A DNA stretch of 64,000 nucleotides from Marivita sp051859345. Its GTDB lineage: Bacteria; Pseudomonadota; Alphaproteobacteria; Rhodobacterales; Rhodobacteraceae. Made by a program: the position numbers and the translations under genes. Below, piece after piece: positions 1-9,803 of the stretch. A model generated the notes under the pieces. The model searched no databases. It was not told the DNA's origin and saw nothing but the letters and a program-made list of their open reading frames with translations. The stretch is from positions 124,001 through 188,000 of the forward strand of contig NZ_JBHYFV010000003.1 of the NCBI RefSeq assembly GCF_051859345.1, written 5' to 3'. Positions within the stretch are counted from its first letter, which is position 1. Each line of letters opens with the position of its first letter.

Positions 1-383
1 AACGGAATATTGCGAACGTGTTTGCGGTACGAGAAATGCGCGTCCAGAGGGTGACGAAACACGCAGATATAGTGCGCGTGATCATCGAGCGGCAAACCGT
101 CCATCGGCGTATGGCTCTTCATGCTGCGCCGGTGCTGCATGGCGTCAAGCCGGTCGGCCACCTCTGACATCTCGCGGATGCGGATGTCGATCCATGGCAT
201 CTTGACGGACAATTCCGTTTCGACCTCGGGATCGCCGGAGAACAGCAAGGCCACGATGGTTTGCATCCAGGTGGTGCCGCACTTCGGCGGGGTCACGACA
301 AACACGTCGTCCGGACGGATGTTGACCATGTCCCATCGCCGGTTGTCGGTCAGGGCCCCGAGATAGAGCTTTCTTTGCGTCAC
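1..383 (-). CDS. Sulfotransferase domain protein (partial, C-terminus outside window)
   Basis: The protein would transfer a sulfuryl group from PAPS to an unidentified acceptor. The N-terminal part shows the 5'-phosphosulfate loop as TPPKCGTTW around residues 30-38, and further in CVFRHPLDA resembles the 3'-phosphate-binding region. I prefer the GTG at 383 because AGGAG lies nine bases upstream; an in-frame ATG at 401 has no visible Shine-Dalgarno. The gene runs off the left edge of the window. It is unrelated in layout to the TPR-type sulfotransferase at 42711. The family call is firm, the substrate unknown. Confidence 0.8.
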   Translation of the reverse strand, partial: MTQRKLYLGALTDNRRWDMVNIRPDDVFVVTPPKCGTTWMQTIVALLFSGDPEVETELSVKMPWIDIRIREMSEVADRLDAMQHRRSMKSHTPMDGLPLDDHAHYICVFRHPLDAHFSYRKHVRNIP

Positions 384-535
384 GTCGGATATCTCCTGCA
401 TGTGGACCACGTCAGGAGAAGCAGAGTGGGGCCAGAACGCAACGCATAATTGGCGCCGGAACAGGACGGAGAAACGTCAATCCTTGCCTGGAACGGGCGT
501 AGAGGCGGCCTTTCGGCAATCGCCTCACGTTCTTT

Positions 536-1132
536 CTACCGGCTGGCGCGGCGCTCCATCTCGATGTTGAACAGGCGGTTTGCCAGTTGCTTGCGCTCCA
601 GCGCGCCCAGAACAACGGTGGTCTGACCGCCGCCATCATCGGTGATGACCCATTGGCGCAGTTCAACCGGGTTGTCTGTGAACTTGAGCTGAATGCTGCC
701 GTATTCCGGGTTTTCCGGATCCTGCGCGGTTACGGTTGTGGCGGTGCCATCATAGCCATGCGCCACAACCATGTTGGCACGGCCGAGATCGACGTTGCGG
801 GCAAGGATGAGGCCAAGCGGCGTACGATCCAGCGGGTAGGTTTCAGGCTCACCACCCAGTTTGCGGTCGAACACTACCACCGCACCGTTGTTGGCCATGA
901 CCAGCGCCTGTTCCGGTGGTTTGTATTCAAAGCGTACCTTGCCGGGGCGGCGAATATAAAGCGTACCGGTCGAGATCGTGCCGTCGGCGTTGATCTGGGT
1001 AAAGCTCGCCTCGGCGCTGGTCAACTGGTTGAGGTAGGTCGATAACGTGTTGAGCGGCAATTGCTGGGCTGCGGCAGGCAGCGCCCACATCCATGTCAGG
1101 GTGGCCACAAGGGCAAGGAAACGAAGTCGCAT
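536..1132 (-). CDS. lolA: Outer-membrane lipoprotein carrier protein LolA
   Basis: LolA is the periplasmic chaperone that takes mature lipoproteins from LolCDE and carries them to the outer membrane. The 198-residue product has a cleavable signal peptide ending at PAAAQQ (about residue 22), followed by the beta-rich LolA domain with SAEASFTQ and the RRPGKVRFEY segment typical of the family. It lies directly downstream of ftsK on the same strand, an arrangement common in alphaproteobacteria. The length is normal. A hairpin at 1180-1214 separates it from ftsK, so the two may be partly uncoupled. Confidence 0.9.
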   Translation of the reverse strand: MRLRFLALVATLTWMWALPAAAQQLPLNTLSTYLNQLTSAEASFTQINADGTISTGTLYIRRPGKVRFEYKPPEQALVMANNGAVVVFDRKLGGEPETYPLDRTPLGLILARNVDLGRANMVVAHGYDGTATTVTAQDPENPEYGSIQLKFTDNPVELRQWVITDDGGGQTTVVLGALERKQLANRLFNIEMERRASR

Positions 1133-1179
1133 AGGGTCTTTGGTCCTGTCTGCTCGGAACGATTGACCTTTATATGGCG

Positions 1180-1214
1180 AAACGGGTGCCGCTATGCGAT
1201 AGCAACACCCGTTT
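1180..1214 (-). terminator. Hairpin between ftsK and lolA
   Basis: Nine-base arms AAACGGGTG and CACCCGTTT enclose a second stem GCTAT/ATAGC. The hairpin starts about 20 bases after the ftsK stop. The U-tract on the transcribed (minus) strand is only three bases, so it may be a weak terminator or an RNA-processing structure rather than a full stop. Confidence 0.45.
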
Positions 1215-1236
1215 TTGTGACTGGATCGGCGGGTCT

Positions 1237-4176
1237 TTACTGCTCTGGCACCAGGATTTCGCGTTTGCCGACGTGGTTGGCCGCAGACACGACACTTTCG
1301 TCTTCCATCTGTTCGACCAGTCGCGCGGCCTTGTTATAGCCGATGGCCAGCTTGCGCTGGATGTAGGAGGTCGAGCATTTGCGGTCGCGCACCACGATGG
1401 CGACCGCCTGATCGTAAAGCGCATCCTCGCCATCTGTATTGCCGCCGGTGTTGAGGCCGAGCACCGCGTCTATATTGTCGGCCTTGTCGTCTTCCGGGCC
1501 TTGTACCACGCCACCGACATATTCGGGCGGGCCGAACGCCTTGAGATGGGTGACGATTTCCTCGACCTCTTCATCGGATACAAAAGGGCCGTGGCAGCGG
1601 GTGATCTTGGCCCCACCGGCCATGTAGAGCATGTCGCCCTGCCCCAGCAATTGTTCGGCGCCCATTTCGCCAAGGATGGTACGGCTGTCGATTTTCGACG
1701 TGACCTGGAAGGAAATCCGCGTCGGGAAGTTGGCCTTGATCGTGCCGGTGATGACATCGACCGACGGGCGCTGTGTCGCCATGATGAGGTGGATGCCAGA
1801 GGCCCGCGCCATCTGGGCGAGGCGCTGGATGCAGGCCTCGATCTCCTTGCCCGCGACCATCATCAGGTCGGCCATCTCGTCGACGATGACGACAATGTAG
1901 GGCATCTTGACCGGCTGCAGTTCCTCGGTCTCGAAGATCGGCTCGCCGGTGTCGTCGTCAAATCCGGTCTGGACGGTGCGTTCGAACATTTCGTTCTTGG
2001 ACAGCGCATCGGCAACGCGGCTGTTGTAGCCGTCGATATTGCGGACACCCATCTTGGACATCTTGCGATAGCGGTCTTCCATTTCGCCGACGACCCACTT
2101 GAGCGCGACAACCGCTTTCTTGGGGTCGGTCACAACCGGCGACAGCAGATGCGGGATGCCGTCATAGACGCTGAGTTCCAGCATCTTGGGGTCGATCATG
2201 ACAAGGCGCAGATCGGCGGGGGTCAGCTTGTAAAGCAGCGACAGGATCATCGTGTTGATCGCGACGGATTTGCCCGAACCGGTGGTGCCCGCGATCAGCA
2301 GGTGGGGCATCTTGGCAAGGTTGGCGACAACGGGATCACCGCCGATATCCTTGCCCAGCGCGAGCGGAAGTTTCTGCGTACCGTCGCCGTAATCGCGGGT
2401 GGACAGAATCTCGCGGAAAGAGACCATCTCGCGGTTTTCGTTGGGGAGTTCGATGCCGATGACGCTGCGCCCCGGCACGGTCGAAACACGCGCCGACAGC
2501 GCCGACATGGAGCGCGCGATGTCGTCGGCCAGACCGATCACTCGGGATGCCTTGAGGCCCGGCGCGGGTTCGAGTTCGTACATGGTGACAACGGGACCGG
2601 GACGGACCGACACGATCTCGCCTTTGACGCCGTAATCATCCAGCACCGCCTCCAACATACGGGCGTTTTCTTCCAGTGCCTCGTCGCTCAGGTGATGACG
2701 TTCGATCCCGCTTGGGTCCATGAGAAGGCCAAGCGGCGGCAATTCGTAATCCACCTTGTTGTCTTCAAACTTAAGGCGCGGTTGGGCTTCTTCCTGGGCG
2801 CGCTTTGAAGGCTGGAGCGGCTTTCGCTGGGGTTGCTGAACAACCTTCCTTGCCTCCGGCTGCGGTACGGGTGCGGGCGGGATTGGCGCGTAGGCCTGCG
2901 CTTCGTCGCCGTAATCGTCCCAATCGGTCATGTCCTCAAAGATGTTGTCTTCGGATTCATCGACATGTGGCTGCGGCTGATACAACACCTGCCTTGAGGC
3001 TGTGACCGGGGGTTCTGCGCGCATTTGCGCGGCGGTACGGGCGGTCACGGGGGGTTCCGGGGGCAGGTCTGTAGTTGGCTTGAAGATCAATGGATCGGGA
3101 CCGCGTCCACGTCCCTTGGTCAGCGGCGCAGCGATGGCCGAGGTCACAGCCGGGTTCTGACGCACGCGGGATTTGATGGCATCGGCGATCTTGGCGCGCA
3201 CCCGGTCGTCACCGGGCAGCGTTTCGGGCAATTCGCCTGTGGGCCAGGTGTCGATCAGTTCGGGTTCTGGATCAGCGCGGCGCATGAGCGACGGCATCTT
3301 GGACAGGAAACCGGTTTTCTGCGGTGCGGGCGCCGGGTCATCGGCAAAGCTGTCCTGTGCCCGCAGCGCCGGGGGCGATGGCGGTGCAACGCGGGTCACG
3401 CGGGGTTCTGACGCAATGACCTCCTGTGCGGCGGCCCATTCAGCAGCTTCGGCCTCTTCCTGCGCGCGGATGGCACGGCGTTCGGCGTTCTTGGCCTGCA
3501 TCTGACGTGCGGCGCCAACGGCACCGGTTGCACCCTTGCCCAGCAATGACAGCAGCGTGGCATAGACCATGATCACGCCGACCAGAAGGAATCGGCCCAT
3601 GCGCACCAGTTCGACACGGGTGAAGCCAAGAACAAACGCGCCCATCACCAGCACGACACCACCCAGAAGCAGCATCATCAACTTGAGGCCGAAGGCCGTT
3701 CCAAGGGGCAGGATCGTCAGGATCGAGCCCATCATCATGTCACCAAACAGACCGCCCAGGCCAAAACTGTGGGTCCAGGCCGTGGTTTCAGGCACACCGG
3801 CGGCATAAACAGCCGCGAGGGCCATCCAGATCGGCGCAAAGATCAGGCATGTCACCGCGCGTTCTTCGCCTTTGTGCAAGGCAAATCGCGCGCCCCAGAC
3901 CAGAAGCACCATCGCCAGACCCCAGCTTGCCCAGCCAACGATCATGAAAAGAGGCGCCGCCACCGACGCACCCGGACGGCCCAGCCAGTTCTGCACCGGC
4001 GCATCGGTGGCGGACAGCCAGCTTGGATCCTGCGGCGAGTACGACCAGATCAGCGCGGCGGCCATCGCGCCCAGCGCCATGAGCACAAAGCCACCCAGCT
4101 CTTTGCCACGCTTTTCGATCGCAGCCTGCATGTTGCTGTCAAAGAGGGGGTCACGCCCCCGCGCCTGATATGCCAT
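1237..4176 (-). CDS. ftsK: DNA translocase FtsK
   Basis: FtsK is the septal DNA pump that clears chromosome termini and activates XerCD at dif. The 979-residue protein has N-terminal membrane segments (about residues 28-48, 77-97, 110-125, 140-200), a Pro/Ala/Glu-rich linker (about 230-470) and the motor domain. The Walker A loop GTTGSGKS lies near residue 630 and the Walker B VVIVDEMADL near 760. A C-terminal winged-helix gamma domain (about 915-979) would read KOPS sites. The linker is short compared with E. coli FtsK, as is usual in alphaproteobacteria. The gene lies 11 bases after the aminotransferase stop and precedes lolA. Confidence 0.96.
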   Translation of the reverse strand: MAYQARGRDPLFDSNMQAAIEKRGKELGGFVLMALGAMAAALIWSYSPQDPSWLSATDAPVQNWLGRPGASVAAPLFMIVGWASWGLAMVLLVWGARFALHKGEERAVTCLIFAPIWMALAAVYAAGVPETTAWTHSFGLGGLFGDMMMGSILTILPLGTAFGLKLMMLLLGGVVLVMGAFVLGFTRVELVRMGRFLLVGVIMVYATLLSLLGKGATGAVGAARQMQAKNAERRAIRAQEEAEAAEWAAAQEVIASEPRVTRVAPPSPPALRAQDSFADDPAPAPQKTGFLSKMPSLMRRADPEPELIDTWPTGELPETLPGDDRVRAKIADAIKSRVRQNPAVTSAIAAPLTKGRGRGPDPLIFKPTTDLPPEPPVTARTAAQMRAEPPVTASRQVLYQPQPHVDESEDNIFEDMTDWDDYGDEAQAYAPIPPAPVPQPEARKVVQQPQRKPLQPSKRAQEEAQPRLKFEDNKVDYELPPLGLLMDPSGIERHHLSDEALEENARMLEAVLDDYGVKGEIVSVRPGPVVTMYELEPAPGLKASRVIGLADDIARSMSALSARVSTVPGRSVIGIELPNENREMVSFREILSTRDYGDGTQKLPLALGKDIGGDPVVANLAKMPHLLIAGTTGSGKSVAINTMILSLLYKLTPADLRLVMIDPKMLELSVYDGIPHLLSPVVTDPKKAVVALKWVVGEMEDRYRKMSKMGVRNIDGYNSRVADALSKNEMFERTVQTGFDDDTGEPIFETEELQPVKMPYIVVIVDEMADLMMVAGKEIEACIQRLAQMARASGIHLIMATQRPSVDVITGTIKANFPTRISFQVTSKIDSRTILGEMGAEQLLGQGDMLYMAGGAKITRCHGPFVSDEEVEEIVTHLKAFGPPEYVGGVVQGPEDDKADNIDAVLGLNTGGNTDGEDALYDQAVAIVVRDRKCSTSYIQRKLAIGYNKAARLVEQMEDESVVSAANHVGKREILVPEQ

Positions 4177-4187
4177 CGTTCGCCTCT

Positions 4188-5378
4188 TTATTGGTCTTCA
4201 CCGCCGTAAAGGCAGTCCCTGATCTGCGTCAGGCCGCGTTCGGTTTCGTCTTTCGGGGCCACCATGGCGACCCGGATATAGTGCGTGCCGGGATTTCCGG
4301 CCTCGGTGTCCTGCGACAGGTAGGCACCGGGCAGCACGCGCACGCCAGTCTCTTTCCAGAGCTTCAGCGCCGCCGCTTCACCGTCGTCCACCGGCAGCCA
4401 CAGGAAAAATCCCGCCTGTGGGGATCTGTAGCCCGGAACGTTGCCGAAAATGCGGTCGGCCAGTGCATATTTCTCAGCATAAAGCGCACGGTTTTCGTCG
4501 ACATGCGCCTCGTCTTTCCAGACCGCCTCGGCCACCGCCTGAAGCGGCAAAGGCAGCGGTGCGCCGGAATAGTTGCGCAATTGCTGGATGCGTCGGATCG
4601 TTTCGGGGCCACCTGCGACGAAGCCAGACCGCAAACCGGGCAGGTTTGACCGTTTGGAGAGCGAGTGGAAGATGACCACGCGTTCGGGGTTTGCCCCCAT
4701 CTCTTGCGCCACCTGCAACGCGCCCACCGGGGGCGTGTCGCGGTAGATCTCGGAATAGCATTCATCCGCGAGGATCTGGAAATCGTGCTTTTCGGCCAGC
4801 GTGATCAGCCGTTCCCAATAGTCACGGTCAGCAACGGCCCCCTGTGGGTTGGCGGGCGAACAGATATAGGCCAGCGCGGTGCGGTCCAGTACGTCTTGTG
4901 GCAGGCCTTCGAAATCCGGCAGATGGCCGGTCTCTTCGGTGGCATTCACGAAGACCGGCTCTGCCGCGACCGAAATCGCCGAGATCAGGTAGACCTGATA
5001 AAACGGGTTGGGCATCAGGACAGCGGGTTTCGCGCCATTCTTGGTTTCCGGGCAAAGCGCCATGCCGACGTTATACAGCCCTTCGCGCGTGCCGTTCAGC
5101 GCCATGATCTGCGTGTCGGCATCAAGGGCGACGCCATAGCGCCGTTGCACCCAGTCGCGGATCGCGCCGCGCAGTTCGGGCGTGCCTTCGTTCTGCGGGT
5201 ACTTGTTGAACCCGGCCATATTCTGCGTGAGGATCTCGGAAATCCAGGCCGGAAACGCGTGTTTCGGCTCTCCGATGGTCATGTGAATCACTGGCCCACC
5301 CGGTTCGTGCACATCCAACAGGGCGCGCAGACGCGGGAACGCATAAGCCGGAAGGTTCGAAAACCGCTCGGGAAACAT
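4188..5378 (-). CDS. Class I/II aminotransferase (DapC-like)
   Basis: This is a fold-type I PLP-dependent aminotransferase of 396 residues. The PLP-lysine region reads SLSKRSNLPGLRSG (about residues 233-246), and the NPFYQVY and CSPANPQG segments are typical of the cofactor pocket. The SKRSN motif is shared with N-succinyl-diaminopimelate aminotransferases (DapC), so a role in lysine/peptidoglycan precursor synthesis is possible, but other amino-donor substrates cannot be excluded. It probably forms an operon with ftsK, with only nine intergenic bases. The ATG at 5378 opens the conserved N-terminus FPERFSNLPAYAF. Confidence 0.85.
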   Translation of the reverse strand: MFPERFSNLPAYAFPRLRALLDVHEPGGPVIHMTIGEPKHAFPAWISEILTQNMAGFNKYPQNEGTPELRGAIRDWVQRRYGVALDADTQIMALNGTREGLYNVGMALCPETKNGAKPAVLMPNPFYQVYLISAISVAAEPVFVNATEETGHLPDFEGLPQDVLDRTALAYICSPANPQGAVADRDYWERLITLAEKHDFQILADECYSEIYRDTPPVGALQVAQEMGANPERVVIFHSLSKRSNLPGLRSGFVAGGPETIRRIQQLRNYSGAPLPLPLQAVAEAVWKDEAHVDENRALYAEKYALADRIFGNVPGYRSPQAGFFLWLPVDDGEAAALKLWKETGVRVLPGAYLSQDTEAGNPGTHYIRVAMVAPKDETERGLTQIRDCLYGGEDQ

Positions 5379-5488
5379 ACCTGTACTGCCTCAGAACGAG
5401 GGTCATTCACGCCCTCTTTGAGGTCAAATTACATAGGCAAAGGCAGCGCGTCCAGAAAAAGAGCGTGAAGATCAGTCTGTTGTGGCTT

Positions 5489-6817
5489 TCAGGCCAGAGC
5501 CGCTTCGGCCGCCAGTCCCAGACGCAAAAGACGCCGTTCTTCGCGCGGGGCCGCCATAAGCGACACGCCGCAGCCCGGAATGCCCGTCGGAAGCGTCAGC
5601 GCGCACAGACCCAGCATGTTGCCGATCCGTGTATTGCGCAACGTGAGCAGGTTTTCCGTGACATAATAGTCACTATCTGTCATCAACCGCGCCACATTTG
5701 GAGGCGTGATCGGGCAGGTTGGACAGAGCACCGCATCGAACCCAGCGGTCGCCCGCAGGTAGGTGTCGCAATAAGAGTCAAGCTTGTGCCATGCAGCAAC
5801 ATAATTGGCGGCGGTGAAATCCTTGCCGGACCGGAACCGCGCGAGGATCTCGGCGAACATGGCGTCCGGATTGGCCTCGATCACCTCTTTCCAGGTGCCG
5901 TACGCTTCGGAGCCGTAGAGAATCGGCGCGAAGGTGATGGCCTGTGCCACCTCGGGAATCGCGATTTCCTCGATCTCGGCGCCGGCATCCTTGAAACGTT
6001 GCAGCGCGCCTTCGAAAGCAATGCGCGGACCCTCGCGCAGATCGTCCAGCGCCACGGTGGTCAGAACGGCAAGCCGCGTGCCGCGCAGCGATGCCGGTGT
6101 CAGGTCAATGGCAGGTTCGCCTTTCATCGCCGCAAAAAGCAGCGCCGCATCCTCGACCGATTTGCACAGTGGGCCGACGGTGTCGAATTTCGCGGCCAGC
6201 GGCACCGCACCCTTGAGGCTGAGCACACCGGAGGTGGTCTTGAGACCGACAAGGTCGTTCCACGCGGCGGGCACCCGGACCGACCCACCCGTGTCCGACC
6301 CGATGGCGGCAGGCGCAATACCGAAGGCAACCGAGGTTGCAGCACCCGAGGACGATCCACCCGGCGCGTTTTCGGGGTCATGGATATTGGGCGCGGTGGC
6401 GGTTTTGGGGTTCAGGCCAAGACCAGAGAAGGCCAGTTCGCTGAGATGCGTCTTGCCCAGGCAGACAAGACCTTGGTGGGTGGCCGCTTGCAGCACCTCG
6501 GCATCGGCGTCGGGTGTGCGCCCTTCGAGCAGTTTCGACCCGGCTTCGGTCACGACTCCGGCGGTGTCGAACAGGTCTTTCCAGCTGATCGGCACGCCAT
6601 CGAGGGGCGAGCGGCGGAGTTTCAAGCGCGCCCGTTCCTGCGCGGCGGTCGCTTCGGCCAAAGCGCGGTCCGGGGTCAGGCGGGCATAGATGCGATCCCG
6701 GTATTCATGCGCGTCAATGGCATCGAGGAAGGTCTGGGCCAGCTCGACCGGATCAACCTCGCCCTTGTCGATACCACGCCCCAGATCGGCGGCTGTCATG
6801 CCCTGCCAGTCGTTCAT
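5489..6817 (-). CDS. Amidase signature family hydrolase
   Basis: A 442-residue member of the amidase signature family (GatA-related). All three elements of the Ser-cisSer-Lys triad are visible: Lys in SWKDLFDTAG, the glycine/serine-rich PGGSSSGAA, and the nucleophile in SDTGGSVRVPAAW. The family hydrolyses linear amides or acts as the glutaminase part of tRNA amidotransferase. No gatB or gatC is adjacent, so a stand-alone amidase is more likely. The ATG at 6817 follows GGGAG at good spacing; the open frame continues upstream but without a ribosome site. The gene diverges from the hydroxylase gene at 6906. Confidence 0.85.
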   Translation of the reverse strand: MNDWQGMTAADLGRGIDKGEVDPVELAQTFLDAIDAHEYRDRIYARLTPDRALAEATAAQERARLKLRRSPLDGVPISWKDLFDTAGVVTEAGSKLLEGRTPDADAEVLQAATHQGLVCLGKTHLSELAFSGLGLNPKTATAPNIHDPENAPGGSSSGAATSVAFGIAPAAIGSDTGGSVRVPAAWNDLVGLKTTSGVLSLKGAVPLAAKFDTVGPLCKSVEDAALLFAAMKGEPAIDLTPASLRGTRLAVLTTVALDDLREGPRIAFEGALQRFKDAGAEIEEIAIPEVAQAITFAPILYGSEAYGTWKEVIEANPDAMFAEILARFRSGKDFTAANYVAAWHKLDSYCDTYLRATAGFDAVLCPTCPITPPNVARLMTDSDYYVTENLLTLRNTRIGNMLGLCALTLPTGIPGCGVSLMAAPREERRLLRLGLAAEAALA

Positions 6818-6905
6818 GTGCTGTCTCCCTGCCCTGACGTTCGGCGCGACGGTAGCGGCACAGAAGCGCATGGACAATCCCGCCAGCGCTTCCATATTTC
6901 GCATC

Positions 6906-8123
6906 ATGAACACATCCTCAGATATCCTGATTGTCGGCGGCGGTCTGAACGGTCCGACGCTCGCCCTTGCCGCCGCCAAGTCCGGCCTTAGCAGCACCGT
7001 CATAGATGCCCGCCCCGAAGGCACGCGGCGCAGCGACAATTTCGACGGGCGGTCCTATGCGCTGGCGCTTGCGTCGGTACGGATGCTCAACGCGCTGGGG
7101 CTTTGGGAGGGACTGAAGGCCAACGCGCAGCCGATGACCGAGATCAAGGTCAGCGACGGACGCGCGGGGGATGCCGAGGTGTTTCTGGGCCTGCATTTCA
7201 ACAGTGCCGAGATCGAGGAAGGGCCGATGGGCCACATGCTCGAAGACCGGTATCTGCGGCGCGCATTGCTGGAAGCGATGGCGGCGGAGCCTTTGGTGAC
7301 GCATCTTGCGGGAGAGACCGTCGTGGATCAGGCGGTGAGCGCGTCGGGGGCGTCTGTGACGCTGGCCTCGGGCGAGGAGTTGACCGGGCGGTTGATCGTC
7401 GGGGCGGATGGACGCCAAAGCGGCACGGGCCAGCGTGCCGGGATCAGGCGCACCGCATGGGACTACAACCAGACCGCGCTGGTCTGTGCGATTGCGCATG
7501 AGAAACCACATGGCGGCGTAGCGCATCAGCTATTCATGCCTGCCGGACCGCTGGCAATCCTGCCGCTGACCGGCAACCGGTCGTCGATTGTCTGGAGCGA
7601 GCGCAAGGGGCTGGCCGAAGAGATCAACGCCCTGCCCGAAGACGACTACCTGACGGTGCTGCGGCCACGTTTCGGGGATTTCCTTGGGGAAATTTCACTG
7701 GCGGGTGAACGGTTCACCTATCCGCTGGGCCTGACCATGGCGAACCGGTTCATCGGAAATCGGCTGGCGCTGGTGGGCGATGCGGCGCACGGGATGCACC
7801 CGATTGCGGGGCAAGGGCTGAACGCCGGGCTGCGCGATGTGGCGGCTTTGGCGCATGTGATCGGGCATGCCGTGCGGCGCGGTGAGGATTTCGCGAGCCC
7901 GCTGGTTCTGGCGCGTTATGAACAATGGCGGCGGTTCGACACGGCGACGCTACTGGCCGCGACGGATGTGTTCAACCGGCTGTTTTCGAACGACAATCCG
8001 ATCCTGCGCGCGGGGCGCGACCTGGGCATGGCGGCGATCAACGCGATCCCCGGTGCCCGGCGGACGTTCATCCGTGAAGCCGCCGGGCTGAACGGGGATC
8101 TGCCGGATCTGATGGCGGGATAA
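6906..8123 (+). CDS. UbiH/UbiF/COQ6-family FAD-dependent hydroxylase
   Basis: A 405-residue flavoprotein monooxygenase of the ubiquinone-biosynthesis hydroxylase family. The N-terminal Rossmann dinucleotide fold reads ILIVGGGLNGPTLALAAA, and the second FAD motif VGDAAHGMHPIAGQGLN (about residues 285-301) is the UbiH/COQ6 signature. It probably hydroxylates the aromatic ring of a ubiquinone precursor at the membrane; which position cannot be told from sequence. The start is set by alignment to the fold: the ATG at 6906 leaves three residues before the first beta strand region. No ubiquinone operon surrounds it. Confidence 0.88.
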   Translation: MNTSSDILIVGGGLNGPTLALAAAKSGLSSTVIDARPEGTRRSDNFDGRSYALALASVRMLNALGLWEGLKANAQPMTEIKVSDGRAGDAEVFLGLHFNSAEIEEGPMGHMLEDRYLRRALLEAMAAEPLVTHLAGETVVDQAVSASGASVTLASGEELTGRLIVGADGRQSGTGQRAGIRRTAWDYNQTALVCAIAHEKPHGGVAHQLFMPAGPLAILPLTGNRSSIVWSERKGLAEEINALPEDDYLTVLRPRFGDFLGEISLAGERFTYPLGLTMANRFIGNRLALVGDAAHGMHPIAGQGLNAGLRDVAALAHVIGHAVRRGEDFASPLVLARYEQWRRFDTATLLAATDVFNRLFSNDNPILRAGRDLGMAAINAIPGARRTFIREAAGLNGDLPDLMAG

Positions 8124-8154
8124 GGCGGGCGGGCCCAAGACCCACCCGACGTTT

Positions 8155-9681
8155 TCACTGAATCCGCATTCCGTTCGCCAGAACATGCCCCTCATCGTTG
8201 ATTTGCAGCGACGATTTCAGGCTGTCCGGACCGTCTCCCGGAGTCGCGAACATGCTCATCATCATGCGCGCGCCCATGGCGTCTTCGTTGGTGAGCAGGC
8301 CCATCGCAATCAGCTTGTCGATCAGCGTGTTGGCCCCGTCAAGCGTCAGGTCTACCCCACCGCTGGGGCGCGGGAAGCCGCCAAAGGTCTGCAGATCGTC
8401 ATTGTCAAAGGTGAATGACCCGCTGCCATTCAACTTTGCGCCCGCCGCCTCGACGGTGAGATCGTTCAGCGTCAGCGCGTTCAATTCCCCCGGAGCCTGT
8501 CCGGTTGAGTCGATGCGGGCCATTTCTGTCGGGTCGAACAGGTTGACGAACGGTGTCACCTTGCCGGTGAGATCAAGCGCAATCGTCGCCGGATCACGCG
8601 GCAACGCGGCCCCCGGATCAACGATATTCCACAGCAGGTCCGACATCTCGAATCCCCGCAGTGTCAGCCCAAAGGCCATGTCCTGCGGGTCTTCTGCCGC
8701 AGCAATCGGTGCGGTGACGTTAAAGGCGCTGGCGGCCATGCTGACTTCCACCGGTACAGGCAAATCAGGGCCAGACAGCGTTAACGCCTGTTCGGTGGCA
8801 TTCACGTCATACCGAAGTGCGGCGCCATCCATCGCAAATTCGACATTCACCGATCCGGTGCGTGTCGTGCCGGACGTGGTGCCATCCCCTTCGCTGGCGG
8901 CGAACTGCATCTGGCCGCCGGTATAGCCCATCGCCCCACTGGCCAGGAATCCCCCGGCGGCAAGGCTTTCGGGATTGGAGGTGTCGAACCCTTCGGGCAG
9001 TGTTGCGGCGCTTGAGATGAAGAGCGCGTTCATCGACCCGGAGACCAGCGCCGTGTCATCACTTTCGGGATCGTTGAACGCGATGTCATAGCTGGCCGAT
9101 CCGGCCTCTATGTTCTGGGTGATCTGCGTGCCATCCGCCGTTGCCGTGGCGGTTGTGCCCGAAACATCATCCATCACGAATTCGAACCGCCCTTCGTCAC
9201 GGGCAATCGTCTTTCCGTCCACGGTCAAATCCGTCAGGGTGATCGCCAGTTGATTGGCGCTGTAGACGTAGGTCATGTTCCCCGGATCGCCGGACACCAC
9301 CATTTCAAGCCCGTCATTGGCGTAATCAAGCACCATGTTCACCACGTCTTCACCATCGGGAGCGGCATCAATCGTGATCGGGATCGAGGCGGGAAAGGTC
9401 ATCGACACGGACCCGTCGCCGTTTTCGACAAGATTGATCGTGCCCATCGCCACTTCGAACGAGGTGTTGTCCTCGGGCACGGAAAACCGCATCACGACAT
9501 CACTGACCTCAAGCGCGCCGGAGGCCGGGGTTTCGGTCGAGCTGACCGAGTAGCCGAACCCCTGCATGGCGGATTCAAGGCCGTTCCAAACCTGCTGCGC
9601 GGTGAGGTCTGCAAAGGCGGGGCCTGTGGCAAGGCCAAGGGCCAGCGCGGAACAGGTAGAGAGGCGGGCAATGCGAGGCAT
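8155..9681 (-). CDS. DUF2125 family envelope protein
   Basis: A 508-residue protein with a signal peptide (cleavage near AFADL, residue 25) and the repetitive beta-rich character of DUF2125 proteins found in alphaproteobacteria. It is presumably periplasmic or inner-membrane associated. No catalytic motif is visible and the function is unknown. It is transcribed convergently with the UbiH-type gene (31 bases apart) and divergently from the SDR gene at 9804. The length fits the longer members of the family. Confidence 0.8.
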   Translation of the reverse strand: MPRIARLSTCSALALGLATGPAFADLTAQQVWNGLESAMQGFGYSVSSTETPASGALEVSDVVMRFSVPEDNTSFEVAMGTINLVENGDGSVSMTFPASIPITIDAAPDGEDVVNMVLDYANDGLEMVVSGDPGNMTYVYSANQLAITLTDLTVDGKTIARDEGRFEFVMDDVSGTTATATADGTQITQNIEAGSASYDIAFNDPESDDTALVSGSMNALFISSAATLPEGFDTSNPESLAAGGFLASGAMGYTGGQMQFAASEGDGTTSGTTRTGSVNVEFAMDGAALRYDVNATEQALTLSGPDLPVPVEVSMAASAFNVTAPIAAAEDPQDMAFGLTLRGFEMSDLLWNIVDPGAALPRDPATIALDLTGKVTPFVNLFDPTEMARIDSTGQAPGELNALTLNDLTVEAAGAKLNGSGSFTFDNDDLQTFGGFPRPSGGVDLTLDGANTLIDKLIAMGLLTNEDAMGARMMMSMFATPGDGPDSLKSSLQINDEGHVLANGMRIQ

Positions 9682-9803
9682 GTCTCATTCCTTTTGGTCA
9701 AATTCCCGGTGACAGCTTCCGACGCCTGTTCGACAGGGTCAAGTGGGTGGACCCCGCGCGCAGACCGAAGTAGCAGTGCTGTGAACACGAAGGAGGCCTT
9801 TGC

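Noticed and set aside
1174..2808. A 544-codon open frame on the plus strand opposite ftsK
   Set aside because: It is an antisense shadow of a GC-rich gene; the product has no motif, and ftsK is unmistakable.
5465..6991. A 508-codon plus-strand frame opposite the amidase
   Set aside because: Shadow of the amidase, rich in Arg/Gly/His without family features.
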